Part shown: positions 43,113 through 52,870 of the stretch, one piece after another
How the letters are laid out: each line of letters opens with the position of its first letter
Numbering within the stretch: position 1 is the first letter of the stretch
NCBI GenBank assembly: GCA_014138725.1
Contig: JACJID010000001.1
Span: forward strand, 1,860,001-1,924,000
Source of the DNA: Kutzneria viridogrisea
GTDB taxonomy: Bacteria; Actinomycetota; Actinomycetes; Mycobacteriales; Pseudonocardiaceae
Direction of reading: 5' to 3'
DNA: 64,000 bases
Notes under the pieces: model-generated
Seen by the model: only the letters and a program-made list of their open reading frames with translations
The model's database searches: none
What the model was told of the DNA's origin: nothing
Translations under genes and position numbers: made by a program

Positions 43113-43688
43113 TCACCGTTCGGCCAACTCCGCCGCGATCGCGCCGCGCAGCAACTTCCGCGCGCGGGCGATCGTCATCGACCCGCTGAGCCAGCGTTCG
43201 CTGAGCCCCTCAACCAGGCAGGTGAGGCGTTCGGCGGCGTCGAGGGGGTCAGCCAGAGGTGAGGCCGAGCCGGACGCCTGGGCCCGCCGGATGACCTCGG
43301 CGACCTCGTCCACCCACACGCGGGTCGACTCCGCCAGCGGCTCGCGCAGGTCCTCGTTGAAGACCGCGCTGGCGCGGAGTTCGCCCCACGCGGTGCTGTT
43401 CGTGCGCACCGACTCGGTGTCCTGCAATTCCAGCAGCAACAGCAGTTCGAGTTCACCGCGCGCGTCGGTGGCCTTGGCCGCCGCCTGCTGGGTGTAACCG
43501 GCCGCGTCCTCGTTGATGTGCTCCAGGGTCCGTCGCAGCAGCCCGGCGCGGTCGCCGAAGTGGTAGTAGATCAGAGCGGTGGAGATGCCCGCCTCGGCGG
43601 CGAGTTGTTCCACGCGCAGCCCGCGCACGCCGGCGCGGGCGATCACCCGAACGGCGGCATCTAAGATCGACTTCTGGCGTTCCGACAC
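43113..43688 (-). CDS. TetR-family regulator
   Basis: A 191-residue TetR protein. HTH: ILDAAVRVIARAGVRGLRVEQLAAEAGISTALIYYHFGDRAGLL (residues 8-51, as one domain). The C-terminal domain is AcrR-like. The start is GTG 43686-43688. It is divergent from the agmatine deiminase gene. Two copies of a TTTCAGTCA-type palindrome lie between them, at the expected places to repress both. It converges with the NACHT gene, its stop lying 18 bases after that gene's end. Confidence 0.9.
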   Translation of the reverse strand: MSERQKSILDAAVRVIARAGVRGLRVEQLAAEAGISTALIYYHFGDRAGLLRRTLEHINEDAAGYTQQAAAKATDARGELELLLLLELQDTESVRTNSTAWGELRASAVFNEDLREPLAESTRVWVDEVAEVIRRAQASGSASPLADPLDAAERLTCLVEGLSERWLSGSMTIARARKLLRGAIAAELAER

Positions 43689-43713
43689 GGTGTCTCATCC
43701 CCGGATTCGCTGA

Positions 43714-43733
43714 CTGACTGATGTTTCAGTCAG
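43714..43733. promoter_or_regulatory. TetR operator copy 1
   Basis: 20-base inverted repeat CTGACTGATG/TTTCAGTCAG, 8 of 10 positions symmetrical. 26 bp upstream of the TetR start, so suited to autorepression. Confidence 0.65.
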
Positions 43734-43811
43734 CAGGATTTTACTGACCAGCCTGGCCATCGGCGCACTGCCCGTCTCCGGTTTCCCAGCCGGTACGGCA
43801 GCGCACTCAGT

Positions 43812-43840
43812 TTGACTGAAATTTCAGTCAGCGTCATGAT
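43812..43840 (+). promoter_or_regulatory. TetR operator copy 2 within agmatine deiminase promoter
   Basis: Inverted repeat TTGACTGAAA/TTTCAGTCAG (43812-43831), 9 of 10 positions symmetrical. A -35-like TTGACT (43812-43817) lies in its left arm; a -10-like CATGAT (43835-43840) follows at 17 bases spacing. Binding of the regulator here would block the -35. Confidence 0.65.
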
Positions 43841-43897
43841 GGGTGCCGTGGGGCCACCCCCACGGCCCAGGGCCCACCCCTACCCACGGAGTGTGTT

Positions 43898-45064
43898 GTG
43901 TCTGATTCCCCGCTGTCCCGTCGAACCGCGCTCCGGACCTTGGCCGGAATCGGTGCGGCAGCTCTCGCGGGCGCGGCGTGCTCCCGACCGGACGCGCCCG
44001 CGACCTCGTCTGCCGTGCCCTCTCCCGCGGCAGCGCTGACCTCCTCGGGTGGGACCCGTCGGCTGGGTGCTGAATGGGAGAGCCACGCGCGGACGTTCAT
44101 GTCCTGGCCGACGGCGAGGATCTGGGAGGAGGACCTGCCAGCCGTTCGCCGGGACATCGCGGGCCTGGTTCGCGCGGTCGCGGATCATGAGCCGGTGGCG
44201 CTGCTCGCCCGCCCCGAGGACGCCGATGACGCGCAGCGAGCTTGCGGAAGTGGTGTCGAGGTCGTGGCGATCCCGGTGGATGACCTGTGGGCTCGCGACA
44301 CCGTGCCGGTGTTCGTGGAAGAGGGCGGCAAGATCATGGGCGTCGACTTCAACTTCAATGGCTGGGGCAACAAGCAGCCGCACGGCAACGACGCCGGTGT
44401 CGCCCGCGCGGTCCTGGCCAAGTACGGGATCGAGCGGGTGCGGACCTCGATCGTCGCCGAGGGTGGCTCGTTCGAGACCGACGGCAAGGGCACACTGCTG
44501 GCCACCGAAAGCTCATTGGTCAACGACAACCGCAACCGCGGGAAGACGCGTCAGCAGATCGAGGACGAACTCAGGCAGATCCTGGGCGTCAAGAAGGTGA
44601 TCTGGTTCGCCGGTGTGCGCGGTAAGGACATCACCGACGCCCACGTCGACTGCCTGGTGCGATTCGTCGCCCCGGGGGTCGTGCTGCTGGACAAGGCGGC
44701 CCCCGGCACACCCGCGGACATCTGGTCCCAGGCTGCCGAGCAGGCCAGGACCGTGCTCAAGGAGGCTACCGACGCGAGCGGCAACCCCCTCCAGGTCATC
44801 GATCTTCCCCAGCCGGATCCGGACAAGGTCACCGTCCACGGCAGCAAGAGCGTCATCTCCTACGTGAACTTCTACATCGGCAACAAGGCCGTGTTCCTGC
44901 CGAAGTTCGGCGACGCCGCGGCCGACGACCGCGCACAGCAGATCCTGCGAGATCACTTCCCCGGCCGGGAGGTCGTTCCCGTCAGGATCGACACCATCGC
45001 GTCCGGCGGCGGTGGGATCCACTGCTCGACCCACGACCAGCCCGGCACGCCGACGGCCGGGTGA
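43898..45064 (+). CDS. Tat-exported agmatine deiminase-like lipoprotein
   Basis: A 388-residue member of the agmatine deiminase / peptidylarginine deiminase (PPAD) superfamily. The fold blocks are WESHARTFMSWP, DDLWARDTVPVFV, EGGSFETDGKGTLL, DAHVDCLVRFV and the catalytic GGGGIHCSTHDQP with Cys 376. It hydrolyses a guanidino group to urea or ammonia plus citrulline-type product. The N-terminus is a twin-arginine signal (SRRTALRTLAG) ending in a lipobox (LAGAAC, Cys 28), so it is predicted to be a Tat-exported lipoprotein, unlike cytoplasmic AguA. GTG 43898 follows CGGAG. Controlled by the divergent TetR. Confidence 0.85.
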   Translation: MSDSPLSRRTALRTLAGIGAAALAGAACSRPDAPATSSAVPSPAAALTSSGGTRRLGAEWESHARTFMSWPTARIWEEDLPAVRRDIAGLVRAVADHEPVALLARPEDADDAQRACGSGVEVVAIPVDDLWARDTVPVFVEEGGKIMGVDFNFNGWGNKQPHGNDAGVARAVLAKYGIERVRTSIVAEGGSFETDGKGTLLATESSLVNDNRNRGKTRQQIEDELRQILGVKKVIWFAGVRGKDITDAHVDCLVRFVAPGVVLLDKAAPGTPADIWSQAAEQARTVLKEATDASGNPLQVIDLPQPDPDKVTVHGSKSVISYVNFYIGNKAVFLPKFGDAAADDRAQQILRDHFPGREVVPVRIDTIASGGGGIHCSTHDQPGTPTAG

Positions 45065-45076
45065 CAGCAAGCACTT

Positions 45077-47773
45077 TCACGACACCGTCACGGTTCCGGT
45101 CCGCGCCACCGAGTTCGCACCCACCCCGTTGGCGGTGATCCGCACCGGGTACTGGCCCGCTGGCGTTCCCGCGGGCACGGTCACCGTCACCGTGACGGTC
45201 TGCTGCACGGGCAGCCGCTGCGAGTGGATCACCAGCAGTGGCGCGCTGACCTTGCTGCCCCACCCGGTCGGCACCTCGGCCGACACGTGCACGGGCAGCG
45301 CGCCGGGGGACTGGCCGAGCACGTCCAGGGTGAGCGTGGCCTGCTGGCCCGGGCTGGTGGCCACAGTGGACGGTCGCAGCGCGGAGTCGACGTGCCTGCG
45401 CGAGTCGGCCGCGGCCTCGTTCACCGAGGGCGGCTCCGCCTCGTGGCCGGTGGCCCAGGCCGAGGGCGTGCTGCCGACGGTCTGCGCCAGCGTGCCGCCG
45501 TGCGCAATCGCCGACCAGTCCAGCCAGCTGCGCCGAACCTCGTGCCCGCCCAGCGTGATCCGCTGCACGTAGCGGTTGCTGTCGCTCACGCCGGGGGCGG
45601 TGATCCTCAGCGTGCCGCCCTGCGTGCCGTACCGTCCGATGTGGACGGTGGCGGACTCGAACTGCGGGCTGGACAGCGCGAGGAAGTTCGACCCGCTCAT
45701 GGTCGGGTAGAGCCCCAGCGAGGAGAACACGTACCAGGCCGACATCGTGCCCAGGTCGTCGTTGCCGGTCATGCCATCCGGGCCGGTGGTGAACAGGGTC
45801 ATCGCGGCCCGCACCACGGTGGCGGTCTTGGCCGGTGCGCCCACCCACAGGTACAGGTAGGGCGCGAGCAGGTCCGGTTCGTTGTTCGGGTTGTAGGTTG
45901 GCTTGGAGTAGTAGTCGTACGGGCTGGCGATCCAGTCCCTGCGCACGGTCGCGGCCGGGTCGGTCAGCAGCTTCGGGTAGGCGAAGAAGGAGTCCAGCCG
46001 CTTCTCCGTCTCCCGCCTGCCGCCCATCAGGTCCACCAGCCCGGCCGGGTCCTGCGGCACCAGCCACTGGTACTGGTACGCGCCGCCCTCGTGGAACTGG
46101 TGGTCGGCGCCGACCGGGTCGTAGGGCGTGAGCCAGGTGCCGTCCACGGTGCGCGGCCGGAACTGGCCGGTCGAGCTGTCCCACAGGTTGCGGTACCACT
46201 GCCCGCGCGCTGCGAAGGTGCGCGCGTCCTCGCGGTGCCCGAGGCCCTCGGCCATCAGCGCCAGCGCCGCGTCGGCCGCCGCGTACTCCTGGGTGGCCGA
46301 GGCGGGGTGCTCGCAGTCGTTGTCCCCGCCCTTGTGCGCACAGTCCTTGCCCAGCACCAGGCCGGAGGGAAGGTAGCCGCGATCGGCGTAGTACCGCTGC
46401 CCGGAACGCCCGTTGTACGGGGAGTTCGCGGGCGGAGTGCTCGTGGCGTTCTCGCGCAGCAGGGCGTACGCCTCCTGCTCGTGCCCGGCCAGCAGCCCCT
46501 TGGACCACGCCTCCACCAGGAACGGGGTCACCGGGTCGCCGGTCATGATGTTGGTCTCGCTGTTGGCCAGCGCCCAGCGCGGCAGCCAGCCCCCGTCGCG
46601 GCCCGCCGCCACCAGGGACAGCGCCACGTCGCGCGCCACGGCCGGTTCGAGGATCTCCAGCAGCTGGTTCTGCGGCCGGTAGGTGTCCCAGAGCGAGAAG
46701 TTCTGGTACGGCGTGTAGTCCTTGGCCACGTGCACCTTGTTGTCGAACCCGGCGTACGAGCCGTCCACGTCACCGGCCAGGTTGGGGTGCAACAGTGAGT
46801 GGTACAGCGCGGTGTAGAAGGCGGTCTGCCGCTCGGTGCTGCCCCCGGTGATGCCGATCGAGCCGAGTCGGCTGACCCAGGTGTTGTACGACTTCGCCCG
46901 GGTGGCGTCGAAGTCGTAGGAGCCGCCGGTTTCCTGGGTCAGGTTGCGGCGAGCCCCGTCCAGGCTCGTGTACGACAGGCCGACCTTGGCCGTGACCGAG
47001 CGCTGGGTGGTGGCGTCGAAGGTGACCCACGCGCCGTTGGCCCCGGTACCGGATGCGTCGCGGGTGCCCGGTGTGGTGGCGGTCCCGCGCCAGGCGCCGA
47101 AGCTGGTGAACGGGTGGTCGAAGGTGGCGGTGAAGTACACCGTGTGCTCGTCGTGCCCGGCGCAGAAGTGCCCGGCGTGCACCCGGCCCTCCACCGTGCG
47201 GTCCCCGACCACGTGCACCTCGGAGTCCAGCACCGTCTGGTTGGAGCGGCCGGTGTTGAACAGCACGTTCGCCTGGCCGGTGGCCGGGAAGGTGTAGCGC
47301 TGCCACCCGGTCCGCTCGGTGGCGGTCAGCTCCGCGTTGATCCCGTACCGGGACAGCCCCACCCGGTAGTAGCCCGGCTCGGCGTGCTCGTCGGTGTGCG
47401 AGTAGGCCGACTTGTAGCCGTCCGCGTCCACTGTGGTGATCGCGCCGGTGGTCGGCATGACCGGCAGCTCACCGCCCACCCCGCAGCCCACCCCGGACAG
47501 GTGGGTCTGGCTGAAGCCGTACATCGTGCCCTGCTGGTAGTCGTAGCCGCCCTGGCCACCGGTGTCCGGGCTGACCTGCACCATGCCGAACGGGGCGCTC
47601 GCGCCGGGGAAGGTGTTGCCGGAGTTCTGGGTGCCCACGAAGGGGTTGACCAGCGTGGTCGGATCGGCGGCCGGGGTCCGCGCCGCGGCCTGCCCGGTCA
47701 GGCCGCACAGCAGCCCACCGATCAGCGCGCCCGTGCCCAGCACCGCCGTGACCCGCCTGATGGATGCCCGCAT
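45077..47773 (-). CDS. Secreted GH92 alpha-mannosidase
   Basis: An 898-residue exo-alpha-mannosidase of family GH92, calcium dependent, acting on alpha-1,2-type linkages of mannoproteins or glycans. The signal peptide is VLGTGALIGGLLCGLTGQAAA. The N-terminal GH92 beta domain starts with VNPFVGTQNSGNTFPGASAPFGMVQ. The (alpha/alpha)6 catalytic domain includes NFSLWDTYRPQNQL, GGWLPRWALANSETNIMTGD and GNDDLGTMSAWYVFSSLGLYP (each a family block). A C-terminal 100-residue beta-sandwich (VATSPGQQATLTLDVLG onwards) resembles the NEW3-type accessory domain. ATG 47771-47773. Its stop lies 12 bp from the agmatine deiminase stop (convergent). Confidence 0.92.
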   Translation of the reverse strand: MRASIRRVTAVLGTGALIGGLLCGLTGQAAARTPAADPTTLVNPFVGTQNSGNTFPGASAPFGMVQVSPDTGGQGGYDYQQGTMYGFSQTHLSGVGCGVGGELPVMPTTGAITTVDADGYKSAYSHTDEHAEPGYYRVGLSRYGINAELTATERTGWQRYTFPATGQANVLFNTGRSNQTVLDSEVHVVGDRTVEGRVHAGHFCAGHDEHTVYFTATFDHPFTSFGAWRGTATTPGTRDASGTGANGAWVTFDATTQRSVTAKVGLSYTSLDGARRNLTQETGGSYDFDATRAKSYNTWVSRLGSIGITGGSTERQTAFYTALYHSLLHPNLAGDVDGSYAGFDNKVHVAKDYTPYQNFSLWDTYRPQNQLLEILEPAVARDVALSLVAAGRDGGWLPRWALANSETNIMTGDPVTPFLVEAWSKGLLAGHEQEAYALLRENATSTPPANSPYNGRSGQRYYADRGYLPSGLVLGKDCAHKGGDNDCEHPASATQEYAAADAALALMAEGLGHREDARTFAARGQWYRNLWDSSTGQFRPRTVDGTWLTPYDPVGADHQFHEGGAYQYQWLVPQDPAGLVDLMGGRRETEKRLDSFFAYPKLLTDPAATVRRDWIASPYDYYSKPTYNPNNEPDLLAPYLYLWVGAPAKTATVVRAAMTLFTTGPDGMTGNDDLGTMSAWYVFSSLGLYPTMSGSNFLALSSPQFESATVHIGRYGTQGGTLRITAPGVSDSNRYVQRITLGGHEVRRSWLDWSAIAHGGTLAQTVGSTPSAWATGHEAEPPSVNEAAADSRRHVDSALRPSTVATSPGQQATLTLDVLGQSPGALPVHVSAEVPTGWGSKVSAPLLVIHSQRLPVQQTVTVTVTVPAGTPAGQYPVRITANGVGANSVARTGTVTVS

Positions 47774-47808
47774 GAGCGTTCCTCCCCCGTGGTCGGCAAG
47801 CCAGAGGA

Positions 47809-48810
47809 CTAGACCAAGACGGGCTTTTCGCTGTCAATGCCCGCGCCGATCCTGTCCGGTGCTTGTCCGCCTCGCTGGAGGAAGGTCCTGCGGTAGGCCG
47901 AGGGCGTGGTGCCCACGAGTCGGCGGAAGTGGTTGCGCAGGTTGGTAGCCGTGCCCATGCCGACCCGTTCGGCCAGCTCCTCCACCCCGCAGTCCTGCCG
48001 CTCCAGGATCTCCCGGGCCAGCGCCACCCTGGTCGCGGTGAGCCAGCGCAGCGGGGTGATGCCCAGCTCGGCGACGAACCGCCGCGCGAGCGTGCGCTCG
48101 GACATGCCCGCGTGCCTGGCCAGCTGGCGGACCGTCAACTGCTCGGCGAGGTTGGCCCTGGCCCAGTCCAGGGTGGCGGTGAAGTTCGAGCCCTGCTCCT
48201 GCGGCACGGGCCGGGCCACGTACTGGGCCTGCCCGCCCTCGCGGTGCGGGGCGGCGACCGCGATCCGGGACACCTGGTTGGCCACCGCCACCCCGTGGTC
48301 CTGGCGGATCAGGTGCAGGCACAGGTCGATGCCCGAGGCCACCCCGGCCGAGGTCATCACCTGGCCCTGGTCCACGTAGAGCACGTCCTGCTCCACCTGG
48401 ACCGCCGGGTGCCATCGCGCGAGGTCCCCGGTGAGCGTCCAGTGCGTGGTCGCCCGCAGGCCGTCCAGCAGCCCAGCCGCCGCCAGGGTGAACGCGCCGG
48501 TGCAGATCGACACCACCCGGGCGCCCCGCTCGTGCGCCTGCCGCAGCGCGGCGAGCACCTCGGGGGACTGCTCCTGGTCGTGTGGCGCGTAGCCGGGCAC
48601 GACGATCGTGTCCGCCTCGGCCAGTGCGGACAGACCGTGCTCGACCTGCACCGTGAACCCGCACGCGGTCCACACCGGGCCGGGCCGCTCCGCGCACAGC
48701 ACGACCGTGTACCGGTTGTCGCGCAGGCAGGTGAACAGCTGGCCCGGCATGCCCAGCTCCATCGCCCGCACCCCGGGAAGCACCAGCACGAGGACCCGGT
48801 GTTCGATCAT
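47809..48810 (-). CDS. GlxA-type AraC regulator (DJ-1/PfpI fused)
   Basis: A 333-residue regulator. An N-terminal DJ-1/PfpI-like domain (about 1-190) has the nucleophile-elbow block VVSICTGAFTLAAAGLL. A C-terminal AraC DNA-binding domain (about 215-315) follows: LTVRQLARHAGMSERTLARRF, AREILERQDCGVEELAERVGMG, NLRNHFRRLVGTTPSAYRR. Start ATG 48808-48810; upstream in-frame codons are not supported. It stands upstream of the mannosidase on the same strand with a 35-bp gap, so both might be cotranscribed. Ligand unknown. Confidence 0.9.
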   Translation of the reverse strand: MIEHRVLVLVLPGVRAMELGMPGQLFTCLRDNRYTVVLCAERPGPVWTACGFTVQVEHGLSALAEADTIVVPGYAPHDQEQSPEVLAALRQAHERGARVVSICTGAFTLAAAGLLDGLRATTHWTLTGDLARWHPAVQVEQDVLYVDQGQVMTSAGVASGIDLCLHLIRQDHGVAVANQVSRIAVAAPHREGGQAQYVARPVPQEQGSNFTATLDWARANLAEQLTVRQLARHAGMSERTLARRFVAELGITPLRWLTATRVALAREILERQDCGVEELAERVGMGTATNLRNHFRRLVGTTPSAYRRTFLQRGGQAPDRIGAGIDSEKPVLV

Positions 48811-48884
48811 GTGGCGGAATACTATCGATCTTCGTCGGTCCTGCCACTCGTGCCCGGTTCTGCCCGACTGCCAGTCTTGCTCCC

Positions 48885-48986
48885 ATGTCACTTCGTTCTG
48901 TCCCAACGGGTTTGACTCTGGCGGGCGCGCTGGCCGCGCCCGCGCGGGCCGCCCGAACGCATTCGCGCTGCGCAACGGCTGAGTGA
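48885..48986 (+). pseudogene. Orphan 33-codon signal-peptide-like ORF
   Basis: ATG 48885 to TGA 48984-48986 encodes 33 residues that look like an export signal (LRSVPTGLTLAGALAAPARAA) with nothing after it. It is divergent from the GlxA-type regulator, where a target gene is often found. It could be the remaining 5-prime end of a lost secreted-protein gene, or chance. No clear ribosome site. Confidence 0.3.
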
Positions 48987-48991
48987 AGCCC

Positions 48992-49028
48992 TTGCCAGCG
49001 TATATACCGGTAGGGGTATATTCCTCAC
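48992..49028 (+). promoter_or_regulatory. Promoter/operator of the ArsR-SRPBCC pair, leaderless
   Basis: -35-like TTGCCA (48992-48997) and -10 TATATT (49017-49022). A transcript would begin at or next to the ATG (49029), and no ribosome site is present, so a leaderless mRNA is likely. Inverted repeat ATATACC (49002-49008) / GGTATAT (49015-49021) overlaps the -10, as expected for ArsR autorepression. Confidence 0.6.
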
Positions 49029-49349
49029 ATGGTATCTACCTTTGAGGTGCTGGCCGAGCCGCGCCGCCGGGAGATCCTCGACCTGCTGTACGCAGGGGAG
49101 CGGCACGTCGGGGAGTTGGTGGAGCGGCTCGGCATGCCGCAGCCCGGGGTGTCCAAGCACCTGAAGGTGCTGCGCGCGGCCGGATTGGTGGAGGTCCGGC
49201 AGGAGGCGCAGCGTCGCTGGTACCGGCTGCGGTTGCAGCCACTGGTCGAGGTGGACCAGTGGCTGCGCCCCTACCGGGACCTGTGGGAACGGCACCTGGA
49301 CGCCCTGGAACGGCACCTGGACGCCATGCCCGAGGAAGGGGGCCGGTAG
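49029..49349 (+). CDS. ArsR-family regulator
   Basis: A 106-residue winged-helix protein of the ArsR group usually paired with SRPBCC genes. Features: VLAEPRRREILDLLYAGERHVGELVERLGMPQPGVSKHLKVLRAAGLVEV spans helices 1-5 and the recognition helix (residues 7-56, one domain), with the wing RQEAQRRWYRLR. No metal-binding CxC in the recognition helix. Its TAG shares a base with the GTG of the next gene (TAGTG), so translation is coupled. Confidence 0.9.
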   Translation: MVSTFEVLAEPRRREILDLLYAGERHVGELVERLGMPQPGVSKHLKVLRAAGLVEVRQEAQRRWYRLRLQPLVEVDQWLRPYRDLWERHLDALERHLDAMPEEGGR

Positions 49350-50320
49350 TGGACGCGAGGCTGGAGGCGATCAACGGCAACCCCGTGCTGCGCTTCGAGC
49401 GGCGGCTGGCGCACCCGGTGGCGAAGGTCTGGCGGGCGGTCACCGACCCGGCCGAGATGGCCAACTGGTTCCCCGCCGCGATCCAGACCGAGCTGGCGGT
49501 CGGGGCGCGCATGCGGTTCACCTTTCCCGAGCAGGCCCCGGTGGACGGTACGGGTGAGGGCGAGGTGCTGGAGTACGACCCGCCCAGGGTGTACGCCTTC
49601 CGCTGGAACAACGACGTGCTCCGGTTCGAGCTCGTGCCCGAGGGCGAGGGCTGCGTGCTGCACTTCTCCCAGGTGCTCGGCGGCGGTCCGCTCGGCAGGC
49701 TCGGCGCGGGCCGCAACGCGGCGGGCTGGGACCACTGCCTGGACGCCCTGCTCGCGCAACTCGACGGCGGCTCCGTAGGGACCTTCGAGTGGCTGCCGAA
49801 GATGGAGCGCTACATCGAGGTGTTCGGCCTCGGTGCAGGTGAGGTCGTGCCCACCGATTCGGGCTGCGAACTCCGCTTCGCCCGAGATCTAGTCTGGAAG
49901 TCAACTAAAGAACTTTGGAACTTCATCACTGAGGAACAGTCGGTACAGCCAGGTGACGGCGCCCCGCTGCGTGCCACCAACGGGTACGTGACCGCTGGCG
50001 AGGTCGTCACCGCTGAGGCGCCGACCCTGCTGGAGTACCGCTGGCTGCACGAGGGCGAACCGGTCGGCCTCGTCCGCTGGCGGTTCGCCTTCGACGCGCA
50101 GCTCGGCTCACGGGTGGAACTGACCCAGACCGTGCCCGCCCGGCTGGCCGACCAGGCACCGACCGCACTCGCCGCGTGGCACACGCAATTGGAGCTGTTC
50201 TTCGCCGGGGTGCACGGCGACATCCGCTGCCCGTGGCCCACCGGCCGCACCGAGCAACTGGCCGATCACTACGCAGGGTTGTTCAGGGAGGTCTGTTCAG
50301 GTCGGGCCGACCGACCGTGA
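49349..50320 (+). CDS. Tandem SRPBCC (AHSA1-like) protein
   Basis: A 323-residue protein with two Bet v1/START-like (AHSA1) domains in a row. The first, about 10-150, has FERRLAHPVAKVWRAVTDPAEMANWFPA, VLEYDPPRVYAFRW and GWDHCLDALLAQL. The second, about 160-310, has FARDLVWKSTKELWNFI, LEYRWLHEGEPVGLVRWRF and AWHTQLELFF. These domains form hydrophobic pockets for lipids, polyketides or similar ligands. GTG 49349 overlaps the ArsR stop by one base. The pair ArsR + AHSA1 is common; here the second domain has a weaker match, suggesting a divergent duplication. Confidence 0.85.
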   Translation: MDARLEAINGNPVLRFERRLAHPVAKVWRAVTDPAEMANWFPAAIQTELAVGARMRFTFPEQAPVDGTGEGEVLEYDPPRVYAFRWNNDVLRFELVPEGEGCVLHFSQVLGGGPLGRLGAGRNAAGWDHCLDALLAQLDGGSVGTFEWLPKMERYIEVFGLGAGEVVPTDSGCELRFARDLVWKSTKELWNFITEEQSVQPGDGAPLRATNGYVTAGEVVTAEAPTLLEYRWLHEGEPVGLVRWRFAFDAQLGSRVELTQTVPARLADQAPTALAAWHTQLELFFAGVHGDIRCPWPTGRTEQLADHYAGLFREVCSGRADRP

Positions 50321-50409
50321 ACAACCCGATCGGCGTAGACAGGAAGCCCGCCAGGCCCCGCGTTGCCAGGGAACCCCAGACCCTGGGCGGTACATCCTGG
50401 TGGTGAGTG

Positions 50410-50447
50410 GCCGGGCGCTCGCACCCCCCCAGAAGCGGGCGCCCGGC
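50410..50447. terminator. Bidirectional hairpin between SRPBCC and IclR genes
   Basis: 13-base arms (50410-50422 with 50435-50447, one mismatch) around a 12-base C-rich loop, between two convergent genes. Confidence 0.7.
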
Positions 50448-50464
50448 TCATCAGCCCGGGTCGC

Positions 50465-51226
50465 TCAGCCCGGGTCCAGCTCGTGGGCCAGTGACTGGGC
50501 CACGCGGTGCAACAGCGGCACCACCTCGTCCACCGAGATCAGGCCCATTCGCGCCTCCGGCCCGCTGATGGAGATCGCCGCGTTGGCGTGCGCACCGGGC
50601 ACGGCCACCGCCAGGCAGCGCACCCCGACCTCCTGCTCGCCGTCGTCCACGGCGTAACCCCGCGCGCGGATCGTGTCCAGTTCGGCGCGCATGGCCGCCA
50701 CGGTGGTGATGCTGCGATCGGTCTGCGGGCGCATCGTGGCCCTGGCCAGCACCTGGCCCACCGCCTCCTCGGGCAGCTGCGCCAGCACCGCCTTGCCCAC
50801 CGCCGTGCAGTGCGCGTCCACCCGGCGGCCCACCTCGGTGAACATGCGCATCGAGTGCCGTGACGGGGCCTGCGCCACGTAGACCACCTGGTCCCCGTCG
50901 AGCACCGCCATGTTGGAGGTCTCCCCGGTGGCCTCGGTCAGCTCCGCCAGGTAGGGCCGCGCCCAGGAACCCAGCGCCCTGCTGGCCGTCTCGCCCAACC
51001 GGATCAGCCGGGGCCCCAGCGCGTAGCGGCGGGAGGGCTGCTGGCGCACGTAACCGCCCGCGAGCAGGGTGCGCATGAGCCGGTGGATGGTCGGCAGCGG
51101 CAGTCCGGACCCGGCCGCGAGCTGGCTCAGCGCCACCTCGCCGCCCGCGTCGGCCATCAGTTCCAGCAGCTCGAAGGTGCGGTCCACGGACTGCACCCCG
51201 CCGGAGCCGCGCTCGGCAGGAGTCAT
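50465..51226 (-). CDS. IclR-family regulator
   Basis: A 253-residue IclR regulator. The winged helix is at about 12-70 (SVDRTFELLELMADAGGEVALSQLAAGSGLPLPTIHRLMRTLLAGGYV as one domain). The effector-binding domain is at about 85-250, with the conserved AHCTAVGKAVLA and GEQEVGVRCLAVAV blocks. ATG 51224-51226 has a GGTGAG-type ribosome site. It is divergent from malate synthase, like IclR regulators of glyoxylate genes; glyoxylate or allantoin-derived metabolites are plausible ligands. Confidence 0.9.
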   Translation of the reverse strand: MTPAERGSGGVQSVDRTFELLELMADAGGEVALSQLAAGSGLPLPTIHRLMRTLLAGGYVRQQPSRRYALGPRLIRLGETASRALGSWARPYLAELTEATGETSNMAVLDGDQVVYVAQAPSRHSMRMFTEVGRRVDAHCTAVGKAVLAQLPEEAVGQVLARATMRPQTDRSITTVAAMRAELDTIRARGYAVDDGEQEVGVRCLAVAVPGAHANAAISISGPEARMGLISVDEVVPLLHRVAQSLAHELDPG

Positions 51227-51289
51227 CTCACCCAGCCGTCCTTCTGTACTCGGGGGACCGGGTGAGGGTAGCGTGACAACCGTCAGATT

Positions 51290-51314
51290 TGGAAGCAAAA
51301 CTCCACGATGTGGA
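51290..51314. promoter_or_regulatory. Candidate IclR operator before malate synthase
   Basis: Two overlapping inverted repeats: TGGA (51290-51293) with TCCA (51302-51305), and TCCAC (51302-51306) with GTGGA (51310-51314), i.e. alternating TGGA/TCCA half-sites. They lie 20-45 bp upstream of the malate synthase start, in the 108-bp divergent gap. Confidence 0.5.
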
Positions 51315-51334
51315 AATGCCTGGGAGGACTCGCC

Positions 51335-52869
<1,535 letters not shown>

Positions 52870-52870
<1 letters not shown>

